NCBI RefSeq assembly: GCF_049445795.1 | Contig: NZ_JBMSDT010000018.1 | Coordinates: 1 to 64,000, forward strand | Direction of reading: 5' to 3' | Source: Larkinella sp049445795 | Lineage (GTDB): Bacteria > Bacteroidota > Bacteroidia > Cytophagales > Spirosomataceae | DNA length: 64,000 nucleotides | Part shown: positions 26,016-34,236 of the stretch, piece by piece | How positions within the stretch are numbered: position 1 is the first letter of the stretch | Layout: every line of letters begins with the position of its first letter | Position numbers and translations under genes: made by a program | Notes under the pieces: generated by a model | Databases searched by the model: none | The model's input: the letters and a program-made list of their open reading frames with translations, nothing else | Told to the model about the DNA's origin: nothing

Positions 26016-27833
26016 ATGAAAAAAAGACTCCTCCTGTTCAGTCTGGTTGCTTACCTGATTGGACTTGCCGTTGTTGCGCAAACGCCCGGCGACTACACCT
26101 GGTGGAATCCTGCCCAGGCCAACATCCCGGTGATTGAAGGTCAGGCCTGGACAGGAAAAGCCATTCAGAGCCCCTACGACCGATTACCCGCCGATGCCGA
26201 GAAAACCGTTCGGAAAGCCGTCTGGAATCTGTCGCGGAATGCAGCCGGGTTGCTGATCCGGTTTCGGGCCAGCACCGACCGGGTGATGGTTCGGTATGCC
26301 GTGGAGGGCAAACACGCCCTGCCCCACATGCCCGCAACGGGCGTCAGCGGGGTTGATCTCTACGCCGGAAACAGCGACGGCGACTGGCTCTGGTGCAACG
26401 GAAAATACACCTTCGGCGACACGATTCAGTACCAGTTTACAGGCCTGACACCCAACGATAACTACCACCCGAAAGGCCGCGAATACCGGCTGTATCTGCC
26501 GCTGTACAACACGGTGAAATGGCTCGAAATCGGGCTGCCAACCGGCGTCACGATCACACCTTTGCCCGTACGGGACGATAAACCGATTGTCGTTTACGGA
26601 ACGTCCATTGCGCAGGGAGCCTGCGCGTCGCGGCCCGGCATGGCGTGGACGGCTATTCTGGGCCGAAAACTCGACCGGCCGCTGATTAACCTGGCGTTCT
26701 CGGGAAACGGGCGGCTCGAAAAGGAGATCATCGAGCTGTTGCCGCAAATCGATGCGAAAGTCTACGTGCTGGATTGCCTGCCGAACCTGATTACGACCCC
26801 CGAACGAACCGCTGAGGAAGTAAAAAACCGTATTCTGGAATCGGTCCGGGCGCTGCGGCAAAAAAAACCGTTGACCCCGATTCTGCTCGTTGAACACGCG
26901 GGCTACACGGACGGCGACATCAATCCGGTCCGGCAGCGGGCCTACAGCGAGGTCAACGAAGTCATGCGGCAGGCCTTTGCGCAGTTAAAAGGAGAGGGCA
27001 TTCCGCAATTGTACCTGTTGCCCAAATCACAGATTTACCTGAGTGCCGATGCGATGGTCGATGGCACCCACCCGTCGGACCTGGGCATGCAGCAATACGC
27101 CGATGCCTATGAGCGGGCCTTGCGGACCATTCTGAACGAACCAACCGGACTGTCTACGACTACCCAACCGCGCATTCAATCCCGCGATTCGCGAATCTAC
27201 GACTGGGAAACCCGTCATCGCGACATCCTGACCCGACTGAAAACCCATCCGCCCCGCATCGTTTACCTCGGTAACTCAATCACCCATTTTTGGGGTGGTG
27301 AGCCGGTGTCAGCCCGGGCTGCGGGCAGCGATTCGTGGAAAACCGTCCTGGAACCGCTGGGCGTGCAGAACCTGGGCTACGGCTGGGACCGGATCGAAAA
27401 CGTGCTGTGGCGCGTCTACCATGGCGAACTCGACGGCTATCAGGCCGAGCAGGTTGTCGTCATGATCGGGACCAACAACCTCCAGTGGAATACCAATGCC
27501 GAGATTGCCGCCGGACTGAAATTTCTCATTCAGACCATCAAGGTCCGGCAACCGACCGCCGAGGTACTTTTGATTGGAATTCTGCCCCGCCGGAACGAAG
27601 AAAAGCGGCTGACCGCGCTCAACGACGAACTGGCGCAGGTGGCCGGTGAACTCAACGTCCGCTTTGCCCAGCCCGGCACGGTTTTTCTGAAACCGGATGG
27701 CCGCATTGATGAATCACTTTTTTCGGATGGGCTCCATCCGAATGCCGAAGGCTACCGGCGTTTTGCGGCCCAACTCCGGCCGTACCTGAAGTCGCCCGAA
27801 CCGGTTCAGAAAAATCGCAAAGCGGTTCGGTAA
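26016..27833 (+). CDS. Secreted protein with two tandem SGNH hydrolase domains
   Basis: The 605-residue protein has a signal peptide (about 1-21). A beta-rich N-terminal module (about 30-180) is followed by a first SGNH domain with the nucleophile in YGTSIAQGACAS near 196 and the His/Asp block DGTHPSDLGM near 350. A second SGNH domain has GNSITHFWGG near 419, the Asn block IGTNN near 487 and SDGLHPNAEGY near 570. SGNH enzymes are esterases, often acting on acetylated sugars or platelet-activating-factor-like lipids. Two complete catalytic sets in one chain are unusual. The gene has its own promoter and is not in a clear polysaccharide-use locus; the TonB receptor next door converges. Confidence 0.88.
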   Translation: MKKRLLLFSLVAYLIGLAVVAQTPGDYTWWNPAQANIPVIEGQAWTGKAIQSPYDRLPADAEKTVRKAVWNLSRNAAGLLIRFRASTDRVMVRYAVEGKHALPHMPATGVSGVDLYAGNSDGDWLWCNGKYTFGDTIQYQFTGLTPNDNYHPKGREYRLYLPLYNTVKWLEIGLPTGVTITPLPVRDDKPIVVYGTSIAQGACASRPGMAWTAILGRKLDRPLINLAFSGNGRLEKEIIELLPQIDAKVYVLDCLPNLITTPERTAEEVKNRILESVRALRQKKPLTPILLVEHAGYTDGDINPVRQRAYSEVNEVMRQAFAQLKGEGIPQLYLLPKSQIYLSADAMVDGTHPSDLGMQQYADAYERALRTILNEPTGLSTTTQPRIQSRDSRIYDWETRHRDILTRLKTHPPRIVYLGNSITHFWGGEPVSARAAGSDSWKTVLEPLGVQNLGYGWDRIENVLWRVYHGELDGYQAEQVVVMIGTNNLQWNTNAEIAAGLKFLIQTIKVRQPTAEVLLIGILPRRNEEKRLTALNDELAQVAGELNVRFAQPGTVFLKPDGRIDESLFSDGLHPNAEGYRRFAAQLRPYLKSPEPVQKNRKAVR

Positions 27834-27841
27834 CGGCCCGG

Positions 27842-30220
27842 TTAGTCCGGATTTTCTACCGTTCGGACGCGTGGGCCTTTGATTTCTTTCCGGCCCAGCT
27901 TGTAAGCGATTGTCAGCCGGATGTGCTGATTCTGAAGGCGGTACGTCTGGGTCTGCCGGAACGCATCCGTGGCGGTTTCTTCCCGGATAAACGTGTGGGG
28001 CGTCAGGATTGTATCCATTCGGAGGGCCATAACGAGCCGCTTGTTTTTCGACTCTTTGCCGAACGTCAGACTGTAGTATTTCCAGCCGGTCCGGTAGCCC
28101 TGTAAGCGGAGGTTGTTGGCGTCGAAAAAACCGTAAAAATCGATGCTGAAACCGTGGGGTAGTTTGTAGGTGCCGTTCAGCACCAGTTCCCGCATCAGGC
28201 CGTGGTTGGTCAGATTAAGCGCCCGGCTTTCGAGCCAGACGTACTGCGGGGTCAGCGTGGCGCTCAGATTGAGTTGGGTCGATGGTTTCCAGGTCAGATT
28301 GAGCGCCAGACCGAGCCGCCGGTTTCGCCCGATATTCTGCCAGGTACTCTCAAAAACGCCGTCGGGCCGCGCCGTTCGGATGCTCTCGATGCTGTTTCGA
28401 TTGTCGTTGTAAAACAGGCCGATATCCATAAATAGGCGGGTAGAATTGCGGGAATACGTTAGCTGATAACGACGAGTAATCTCGGGTTGAAGCTGCGGAT
28501 TGCCAAACTGGCGATTCAGGGAGTCGCTGTTGTTGACGGTCGGATTCAGGATGGAAAAATAAGGACGGTTGAGTTTCACGGAATAACTCAGTTTGAGCGA
28601 GCTTTTGGGGCTGACGTTGTGGTTAATCAGTAGGTTGGGAACCAAATTATGAAACGATGGAATCCGGAGAGCAACGTCCTTAAAGCTTGCGGTCAGATCG
28701 GTCTTTTCGTAGCGGGTTCCGGCCGTAAACTGCCACTTTTTCAGGCTGAGGTTGACGCTCGTGTAACCGGCATACACCCTGCTTTCATACGAAAAGGCGT
28801 TTGAACGAGTCGGGTCGTTGGCATACTGTTGGTCAGCGAAGCCATAAATTCCAAATCGGCTATCACTGTCGAGGGCCTTCCGGACCAGTTTTCCACCGGT
28901 TTCCCATTTCCACCGATCCGTGAACGAGTGGGAATAATCGATCTGTAGGCTCAGGTCCCGGTTCCGGGTTTTGCTGTCGAAATTCTCCCGGTAATTCATC
29001 ACTTGCCCACGTTGTTGCTCCAGCTCATAGCGGTTGGTGCCGGTGAAGGCAAAGTACAGGCCAATGAATGAAAACTCCTTCCGCTTGTCTTTGGACTGGC
29101 CCGTATAACCGACATTGAAAGTGTTGCCGTCGTTGCTAACCGGGCTATCGGTTTTCCGCTGGAAGGAGGGTTGCAGGGTTTCATCGTCCGCATGAAAATT
29201 GTCGGCCACGGTTTTTGTCCGGAACGATGACCCGCGGGACCGGTAGCCAAAATCGAGCGTGTTCAATGAATCAAGGCTGTACAGAGCCTTCAAGCCGCCG
29301 AAGAAATAATCGCCCAACTGCCGGGATTCACTGGTCTGAACCACCCGAAACGACTCGCTCTCCCGATTCAGGACGGCACCGTTGCGGTTCCAGAAGAGTT
29401 GGTAGAAAGCATCGGCTTTCAACAGCCATTTTCCCGACTGGTGCTGTAAATCGGCCATGACATTTTCGCTGCGATTGGCCAGCGCCAATCGAATGTTGCC
29501 GTTGGTGGCGTTTTGGAGGCTTTTACGGGTAATGATGTTTACGACACCGTCGGTTCCTTCCGCGTCGTAGCGGGCCGATGGATGCGTGATCACCTCGACT
29601 TTGACGATGGTTTCTCCGCTGATCGATTTCAGGGCATCGGCCACGGAGGAAGCGTACAGGTCAGACGGTTTGCCGTCGATGAACACCCGGATTTGCGAAC
29701 TGCCGCGCATCGAAAGTCCGCCGTTGGCATCGATGGTAAGCAGCGGTACCTTGCGTAACACATCCGACGCATCGCTTCCGGCAAGCGCGGGCAGGCTTTC
29801 CGCGTTGAAGGTAATCCCGTCGGCCCGCTGCTCGATCAGCGGTTTTTGTCCCCGAATCGTAACGGTTTTCAGGAGTTTCGCGTCCTGACTCACCATCAGT
29901 TGGCCCACATCCAGCACGGTCTGTTCGGCGTTGAGGGTCAGGATCGGTGACTGGACGGGACGGTAACCCACCAGACTGAACGTCAGACGATACGTGCCGT
30001 ATGGAATCCATTGTAACTCGAAACGACCCAAGCTGTCGGTCAGTGTACCGTTTACCAACGAATCCCCCCGAAACAGCGAAACCGTGGCAAAAGGCACGGG
30101 TTGTTGAGTGAGTGAATCCGCAATGATGCCTTTTACAGTACCCTGATGGACCGGTTTTTGTGCCTGGAGGTCAACGGAGACAACAATGAGCAACAGGAAG
30201 ACGAGAACGAACGGTTTCAT
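27842..30220 (-). CDS. TonB-dependent outer-membrane receptor (outer membrane beta-barrel family)
   Basis: The 792-residue protein has a signal peptide (1-20), a carboxypeptidase-regulatory-like beta-sandwich (about 25-110; GTVKGIIADSLTQQPVPFAT) and a plug (about 120-235; GGLSMRGSSQIRVFIDGKPS). The barrel runs to the C-terminus. It is the TonB receptor subtype common in Bacteroidota without a SusD partner, and none is adjacent. The start at 30220 opens the signal peptide; 16 upstream codons are rejected. The ligand is unknown. Confidence 0.88.
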   Translation of the reverse strand: MKPFVLVFLLLIVVSVDLQAQKPVHQGTVKGIIADSLTQQPVPFATVSLFRGDSLVNGTLTDSLGRFELQWIPYGTYRLTFSLVGYRPVQSPILTLNAEQTVLDVGQLMVSQDAKLLKTVTIRGQKPLIEQRADGITFNAESLPALAGSDASDVLRKVPLLTIDANGGLSMRGSSQIRVFIDGKPSDLYASSVADALKSISGETIVKVEVITHPSARYDAEGTDGVVNIITRKSLQNATNGNIRLALANRSENVMADLQHQSGKWLLKADAFYQLFWNRNGAVLNRESESFRVVQTSESRQLGDYFFGGLKALYSLDSLNTLDFGYRSRGSSFRTKTVADNFHADDETLQPSFQRKTDSPVSNDGNTFNVGYTGQSKDKRKEFSFIGLYFAFTGTNRYELEQQRGQVMNYRENFDSKTRNRDLSLQIDYSHSFTDRWKWETGGKLVRKALDSDSRFGIYGFADQQYANDPTRSNAFSYESRVYAGYTSVNLSLKKWQFTAGTRYEKTDLTASFKDVALRIPSFHNLVPNLLINHNVSPKSSLKLSYSVKLNRPYFSILNPTVNNSDSLNRQFGNPQLQPEITRRYQLTYSRNSTRLFMDIGLFYNDNRNSIESIRTARPDGVFESTWQNIGRNRRLGLALNLTWKPSTQLNLSATLTPQYVWLESRALNLTNHGLMRELVLNGTYKLPHGFSIDFYGFFDANNLRLQGYRTGWKYYSLTFGKESKNKRLVMALRMDTILTPHTFIREETATDAFRQTQTYRLQNQHIRLTIAYKLGRKEIKGPRVRTVENPD

Positions 30221-30326
30221 GGCGAATTGATCGGGAAGAAATAGGGCATAAATCGGCAGTTCGGACAAAGAAGTAGCGGCCTCGCCCTGGCGTGGAATTG
30301 GACTTTTGTCTCTTGTCTATTCTCTT

Positions 30327-30962
30327 TTACTCTTTTTTCACCGGATAATTCGGGATATTCCTGCCGAGGTAGATGTTGCGCTCGCCTTTAGACATGTTGC
30401 CGACATCCTTGAGCCTGACGATGCCGCTGCCACCCCGGTTTTCGAGCTTCCGGCGTTTTTCAGTCGTCAACAGCGGGTCGTTGTCGAACAGGAATTCGTC
30501 GATGTAGTATTCGTTCAGATCGGGCTCCTTCACGGTGATGTGAATGTGAGCCGGTTCGTTGGCGTTCGGGTAGGGGGCAGGCCGGAGCGTGACAAATTTG
30601 TAAGCACCTTTCTCGTCGGTGCGCACCCAGCCCCGGATGTAGCCGTGTCGTTTACCCCAGCCGGTTTCGTTACCTTTCTTCGGATAATGCCCGGTTTGGT
30701 CGGTGTGGTACACGTACAGAATAACGCCTGCTGCGGGCGTTTTGCCATCGGCTTTGTAAACGATTCCGTTGATGCCCAGCGGTTTTTTGCCTTCCCAAGT
30801 CACATCCGGCATTTTCAGGAGACTCGGCAGTTTCTCAAATGATACCGTGTTTTCGTAAATCGCTTCGCAGCCTTCGCAGGGGCCGCCTACTTTGTCCTGC
30901 CCGTGAGCCGACAGAAGGGCGGAGACAACGAAAAACAGAACGAGTATTCCTGACTTCTTCAT
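30327..30962 (-). CDS. Secreted intradiol ring-cleavage dioxygenase family protein
   Basis: The 211-residue protein has a signal peptide (1-21). Its dioxygenase beta-sandwich carries the non-heme Fe(III) ligand pattern: a Tyr in the GHYPKKG region, a Tyr in RPAPYPNANEP and two His in AHIHITV. Intradiol enzymes open catechol rings between the hydroxyls. Secreted members in Bacteroidota are little studied and may act on extracellular aromatics. A CEGCE pair near residue 31 is extra. It is divergent from the LytS kinase gene, with 20-base-spaced repeats between them. Confidence 0.8.
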   Translation of the reverse strand: MKKSGILVLFFVVSALLSAHGQDKVGGPCEGCEAIYENTVSFEKLPSLLKMPDVTWEGKKPLGINGIVYKADGKTPAAGVILYVYHTDQTGHYPKKGNETGWGKRHGYIRGWVRTDEKGAYKFVTLRPAPYPNANEPAHIHITVKEPDLNEYYIDEFLFDNDPLLTTEKRRKLENRGGSGIVRLKDVGNMSKGERNIYLGRNIPNYPVKKE

Positions 30963-31038
30963 GGATCAATCATTGGAAGAGTGTGTCGTATCGAATTCCT
31001 GGACAAACCAACGAAATCCGGTTTTTCGCGCCAAAAAA

Positions 31039-31099
31039 AGTAGAGGAACGACCAAAAAAGTAGAGGAGCTTTCGGGGGCGTGTTTTTCCTCTATTTTTT
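31039..31099. promoter_or_regulatory. Direct repeats AGTAGAGGA spaced 20 bases, plus an inverted copy
   Basis: AGTAGAGGA occurs at 31039 and 31059, each preceded by a run of A, and TCCTCTA with a T run lies on the other strand at about 31086-31098. The set sits between the divergent dioxygenase and LytS kinase genes, upstream of a weak promoter (TTG 31106-31108, TTCTTTTG 31133-31140). It is a plausible LytTR operator. Confidence 0.5.
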
Positions 31100-31186
31100 A
31101 AGTCGTTGGTCGATATTATTTCGAAGATACTCTTCTTTTGCTTTCATTTACAGCCAGATACCATCACCCGTCAACGCTAATTTCTC

Positions 31187-32302
31187 ATGGACTTCCTGGA
31201 ACGACCGCTGAAATTGCCGCTTTCCAACCGTACGGTTCCGGTCAAATACGCGCTGGTGCATACGGGTTACTGGATTCTGATTACCGGTTTTTTTCTGTAC
31301 GAAAAACGGTACCTGATTTACAAGGCGAGCCTGTCGTATTTCGCGGTTTGCGTGGTCATGCGGGTGGCATTGCTCATCGGCATTGCGTACCTGAATCTGC
31401 ATTATTTTCTGCCTCGGTATCTATTAAAAAGACGGTATGGCCGGTATTTCGCGCTGGTGATGCTGTCGATTCTAAGTTATTTGCTGGCGCAGAGTCTGTT
31501 TGATTACTACCTATACGGCTACGTCATCGGCCCAATGCGCAACAGCGATTTGTGGGAAAGCCTATCGTACAATTTTTTCAGCACCCTCTGGTATTTGGGG
31601 CTAATGGTGGCGCTGAAACTCAGCATCGACTGGTATGAGCAGCAGCGAATTTTACAGAAAATTAGGGTTGAAAAATTGCAGGCCGAGGTCGACTTTCTGC
31701 GCTCGCAGGTCAATCCGCATTTCCTGTTCAACAGCCTGAATAACCTCTACGCGCTGACGCTCCGGAAGTCGGATCAGGCACCGGACGTGGTGTTGAAACT
31801 ATCCGAAATGATGGAATACATGCTCTACGACAGCGACGATGTGCGGGTACCGCTCGACAAGGAGATCCGGTATTTGCAGAACTACATCGAACTCGAAAAA
31901 ATCCGCTGTGGCGACCACGCCGAGATTGCTTTCGACGTATCCGGCCCGCTGAACGGCCAGGAAATTGCGCCCTTGCTGCTCCTGCCGCTTGTCGAAAATG
32001 CGTTCAAGCACGGAGTCGGTAAACAGTCGAAAACGGCCTGGTTACGCGGTAAAATGGAGCTGGATCACGCGGCTGTGACGTTGACGGTGGAAAACAACAA
32101 ACCGGCCCTTCCGCCCTCGAATGGCAAAGGTGGTATTGGGCTGGTCAACCTGCGGCAGCGGCTGGAACTGCTCTATCCCGGCCGGCATACCCTGGACACG
32201 GAAGACCGGCCGGGATACTATAAAGTGACGCTGAACATCACGCTGGCCGGAGCGGAGGAGAAAAGACAAACCGAAAATGCAGACAATCATGAACCGCTTT
32301 AA
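31187..32302 (+). CDS. LytS-type sensor histidine kinase
   Basis: The 371-residue protein has about four membrane helices (residues 25-145) and a short coiled segment. The His_kinase domain has phospho-acceptor His178 in QVNPHFLFNSLNN, and the ATPase part shows LLLLPLVENAFKHGVG and GIGLVNLRQRLELLYPG. There is no extracellular sensor domain of size, so the membrane part itself is the likely sensor. Its partner is the LytTR regulator at 33426-34145, separated by two NlpE-like genes and a palindromic element. The next gene overlaps its 3' end by 26 bases. Confidence 0.9.
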   Translation: MDFLERPLKLPLSNRTVPVKYALVHTGYWILITGFFLYEKRYLIYKASLSYFAVCVVMRVALLIGIAYLNLHYFLPRYLLKRRYGRYFALVMLSILSYLLAQSLFDYYLYGYVIGPMRNSDLWESLSYNFFSTLWYLGLMVALKLSIDWYEQQRILQKIRVEKLQAEVDFLRSQVNPHFLFNSLNNLYALTLRKSDQAPDVVLKLSEMMEYMLYDSDDVRVPLDKEIRYLQNYIELEKIRCGDHAEIAFDVSGPLNGQEIAPLLLLPLVENAFKHGVGKQSKTAWLRGKMELDHAAVTLTVENNKPALPPSNGKGGIGLVNLRQRLELLYPGRHTLDTEDRPGYYKVTLNITLAGAEEKRQTENADNHEPL

Positions 32303-32762
32303 AAAAGGATTACTCGTGCTGGGGGCCATCGTTCTTGTGCAAGCCAGTCGGTTTTCGCCCAAACCGGCGACTTTGGTGGCGACAAGCCCCTGCGATCAAA
32401 TTCCGCGCACGATGCTGTCGATTCCGGCCCCGGCCGATTGCGAAATGATTCGCTGGGAGTTAGCCCTGTACCGCGATCCCCGAAACCAGCATCCGACCCG
32501 GTATCGACTCGACTACACCTACGGGATGTCGAAACCCTCGACGACCGGTTTTATGAACGGCGGAACCAAAGGCATCAGCGCCGGGGAGTGGACCATCGGG
32601 AAGGATGGTAAAAACAAAACCGTATACCGGTTGACGCCTACCGAAAACCGTCCGGCTATTGTCTTCGTGCAGTTGGACGATAAACTGCTGCATTTGGTGG
32701 ATCAGGACGGGAAATTGATGATTGGGCACGGCGGCTGGAGTTATACCCTGAATGGAAGATAA
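32277..32762 (+). CDS. NlpE-N-like secreted protein, first of a tandem pair
   Basis: The 161-residue protein has an N-terminal hydrophobic segment (KGLLVLGAIVLVQAS). Its beta-rich domain resembles the copper-resistance/NlpE N-terminal fold: CDQIPRTML, CEMIRWELALYRD, then alternating strands ending LVDQDGKLMIGHGGWSYTL. It overlaps the kinase gene; ATG at 32289 is an equally good start. It is a diverged paralogue of the next gene. It may report envelope state to the kinase; that is inference from position. Confidence 0.6.
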   Translation: MQTIMNRFKKGLLVLGAIVLVQASRFSPKPATLVATSPCDQIPRTMLSIPAPADCEMIRWELALYRDPRNQHPTRYRLDYTYGMSKPSTTGFMNGGTKGISAGEWTIGKDGKNKTVYRLTPTENRPAIVFVQLDDKLLHLVDQDGKLMIGHGGWSYTLNGR

Positions 32763-32777
32763 TTACTGTCTAAAGTC

Positions 32778-33272
32778 ATGAAAAACAGATTGTTATGTCT
32801 TATAGTTGGGTGTTGGCTAATGGGGACAGCCAACGTCTGTGCGCAGGAAGCCCGGGCCACCAATACGCCTTCGAAAACGTATTCCCGGACGCCCTTAGCC
32901 GAAGGACCAACCGTGGTGGGCACTTTTGAAGGGCGGTTTCCCTGTGCCGAAATCTACCGGGACTGGAAGATGCCCGTTCGCCCGGAATGTGTAAAGCTGA
33001 AATGGGGACTGACGCTTTTTCAGGACCCGGCGACCCACCAACCCACGACGTACCGGTTAAACCGCAACACCCGCGAAGGAACATGGGCGATTGTCCGGGG
33101 AACAAAAACCGATCCCAATGCGGTCGTTTATCAACTGGATTCGGATAAACCCGAAGTTTCCATTTATTTGTTGAAAGGCGACGATAACGTCCTGTTTGTC
33201 CTGGATCAGGAACGCAATTTTCGGGTGGGCAATGATTACCTGAGTTACACCCTGAACCGGGTTGTCAACTAA
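32778..33272 (+). CDS. NlpE-N-like secreted protein, second of a tandem pair
   Basis: The 164-residue protein has a signal peptide (1-22) and an NlpE-N-like domain with FEGRFPCAEIYRDWK, CVKLKWGLTLFQDP and VLFVLDQERNFRVGNDYLSYTL. Shared spacing with its neighbour (W-x-L-x-L-x-x-D-P, LDQ..G/N, YTLN) indicates duplication. The pair lies between kinase and regulator genes of one two-component system, which suggests co-regulation or a sensory role. Confidence 0.65.
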   Translation: MKNRLLCLIVGCWLMGTANVCAQEARATNTPSKTYSRTPLAEGPTVVGTFEGRFPCAEIYRDWKMPVRPECVKLKWGLTLFQDPATHQPTTYRLNRNTREGTWAIVRGTKTDPNAVVYQLDSDKPEVSIYLLKGDDNVLFVLDQERNFRVGNDYLSYTLNRVVN

Positions 33273-33274
33273 AA

Positions 33275-33410
33275 GTACCCACGGACTAAAGTCCGTGTGA
33301 GCTGGAATTATCCAGAATCTGGAAATCTCTCATGGATAGAGCCTGTGTTTTGTGAGTTAATTCTTACTAGTTGATTATTCCAGCGCTCACGGACTTGAGT
33401 CCGTGGGTAC
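33275..33410. repeat. Nested palindromic element, MITE-like
   Basis: The arm 33275-33308 (GTACCCACGGACT...) is nearly the reverse complement of 33377-33410, with 68 bases between. Each arm is itself a palindrome (CACGGACT-aa-AGTCCGTG and CACGGACT-tg-AGTCCGTG). The element fills the gap between the second NlpE-like gene and the LytTR gene. Confidence 0.85.
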
Positions 33411-33425
33411 GTAAACAGCCGGCTT

Positions 33426-34145
33426 ATGCTAAAATGCGTGGTCATTGACGACGAATCGCTGGCGCGCGAGGTGGTAGCGGGGTACCTGGATCAACTGGAT
33501 TTTGTAGGGTCGGTGCGTAAATTCGGGAATGCTCGCGATGCCCTTGACTACCTGGAAACCCACGCGGCCGATGTGTTGTTTCTGGACATTGAAATGCCCG
33601 AAATGAGCGGTATTGAATTTTTAAAGGCTTTGCCGCAGCCACCCCTGACGGTTTTTACGACCGCTTACCGTGATTATGCCTTCGAAGGCTTCGAACTGGG
33701 CGTCATCGACTTTCTGTTAAAACCCATTTCGTACCCCCGGTTTTTGCAGGCCATTGAGAAGATCCGCGACTTCCTGGCGCTGAAAGACCAGAATGCTCGG
33801 CTCGAAGCCGGCCCGTCCGACGAACCACCCGGATCGATTTTTGTCAAAAGCGGGGTGCAGCGCATCAAGCTCCATTTCGAGGAGGTCACTCATATTCAGG
33901 GCTTAAAGGATTACGCCATTATCCACACGACTACCGGCAAAATTGTCCTGAAAGGGTCCATCAAAGCCATGTTGGAGCTTTTTCCGCCCAGCCGGTTTTT
34001 ACGGGTTCACAAATCATTCATCGTCGCCGTACCCCGCATTACGCGGCTGGAACGAAACCGGCTGATCATCAACAACCATCAGATTCCTGTCGGTCGGAAT
34101 TACAAGGAAGAGATTGAGCAGATTTTGAACCCGAAAAGAAGCTAG
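33426..34145 (+). CDS. LytTR response regulator
   Basis: The 239-residue protein has a receiver domain (1-120) with phospho-acceptor Asp54 in VLFLDIEMPEMSG and the conserved Lys in DFLLKPIS. A LytTR DNA-binding domain (about 135-235; FVKSGVQRIKLHFEEVTHIQG, FLRVHKSFIV) follows. It is the natural partner of the LytS kinase at 31187-32302. The AGTAGAGGA repeats upstream of that kinase are a candidate self-regulatory site. Confidence 0.92.
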   Translation: MLKCVVIDDESLAREVVAGYLDQLDFVGSVRKFGNARDALDYLETHAADVLFLDIEMPEMSGIEFLKALPQPPLTVFTTAYRDYAFEGFELGVIDFLLKPISYPRFLQAIEKIRDFLALKDQNARLEAGPSDEPPGSIFVKSGVQRIKLHFEEVTHIQGLKDYAIIHTTTGKIVLKGSIKAMLELFPPSRFLRVHKSFIVAVPRITRLERNRLIINNHQIPVGRNYKEEIEQILNPKRS

Positions 34146-34236
34146 CGAAAAGATGAAAGAGCAAATATAGGAGACAAACGAAAAGCAATGGTTCGGTCGG
34201 TCTTTCCGCTCTTGTCTCACCTCTTTTGTCTACATT

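Noticed and set aside
25933..26017. Inverted repeat ATGAAAGGCGG/CCGCCTTTCAT that would cover the SGNH hydrolase start codon
   Set aside because: The likely -7 box (25973-25980) lies between the arms, so the left arm would not be in the transcript and could not hide the start codon.
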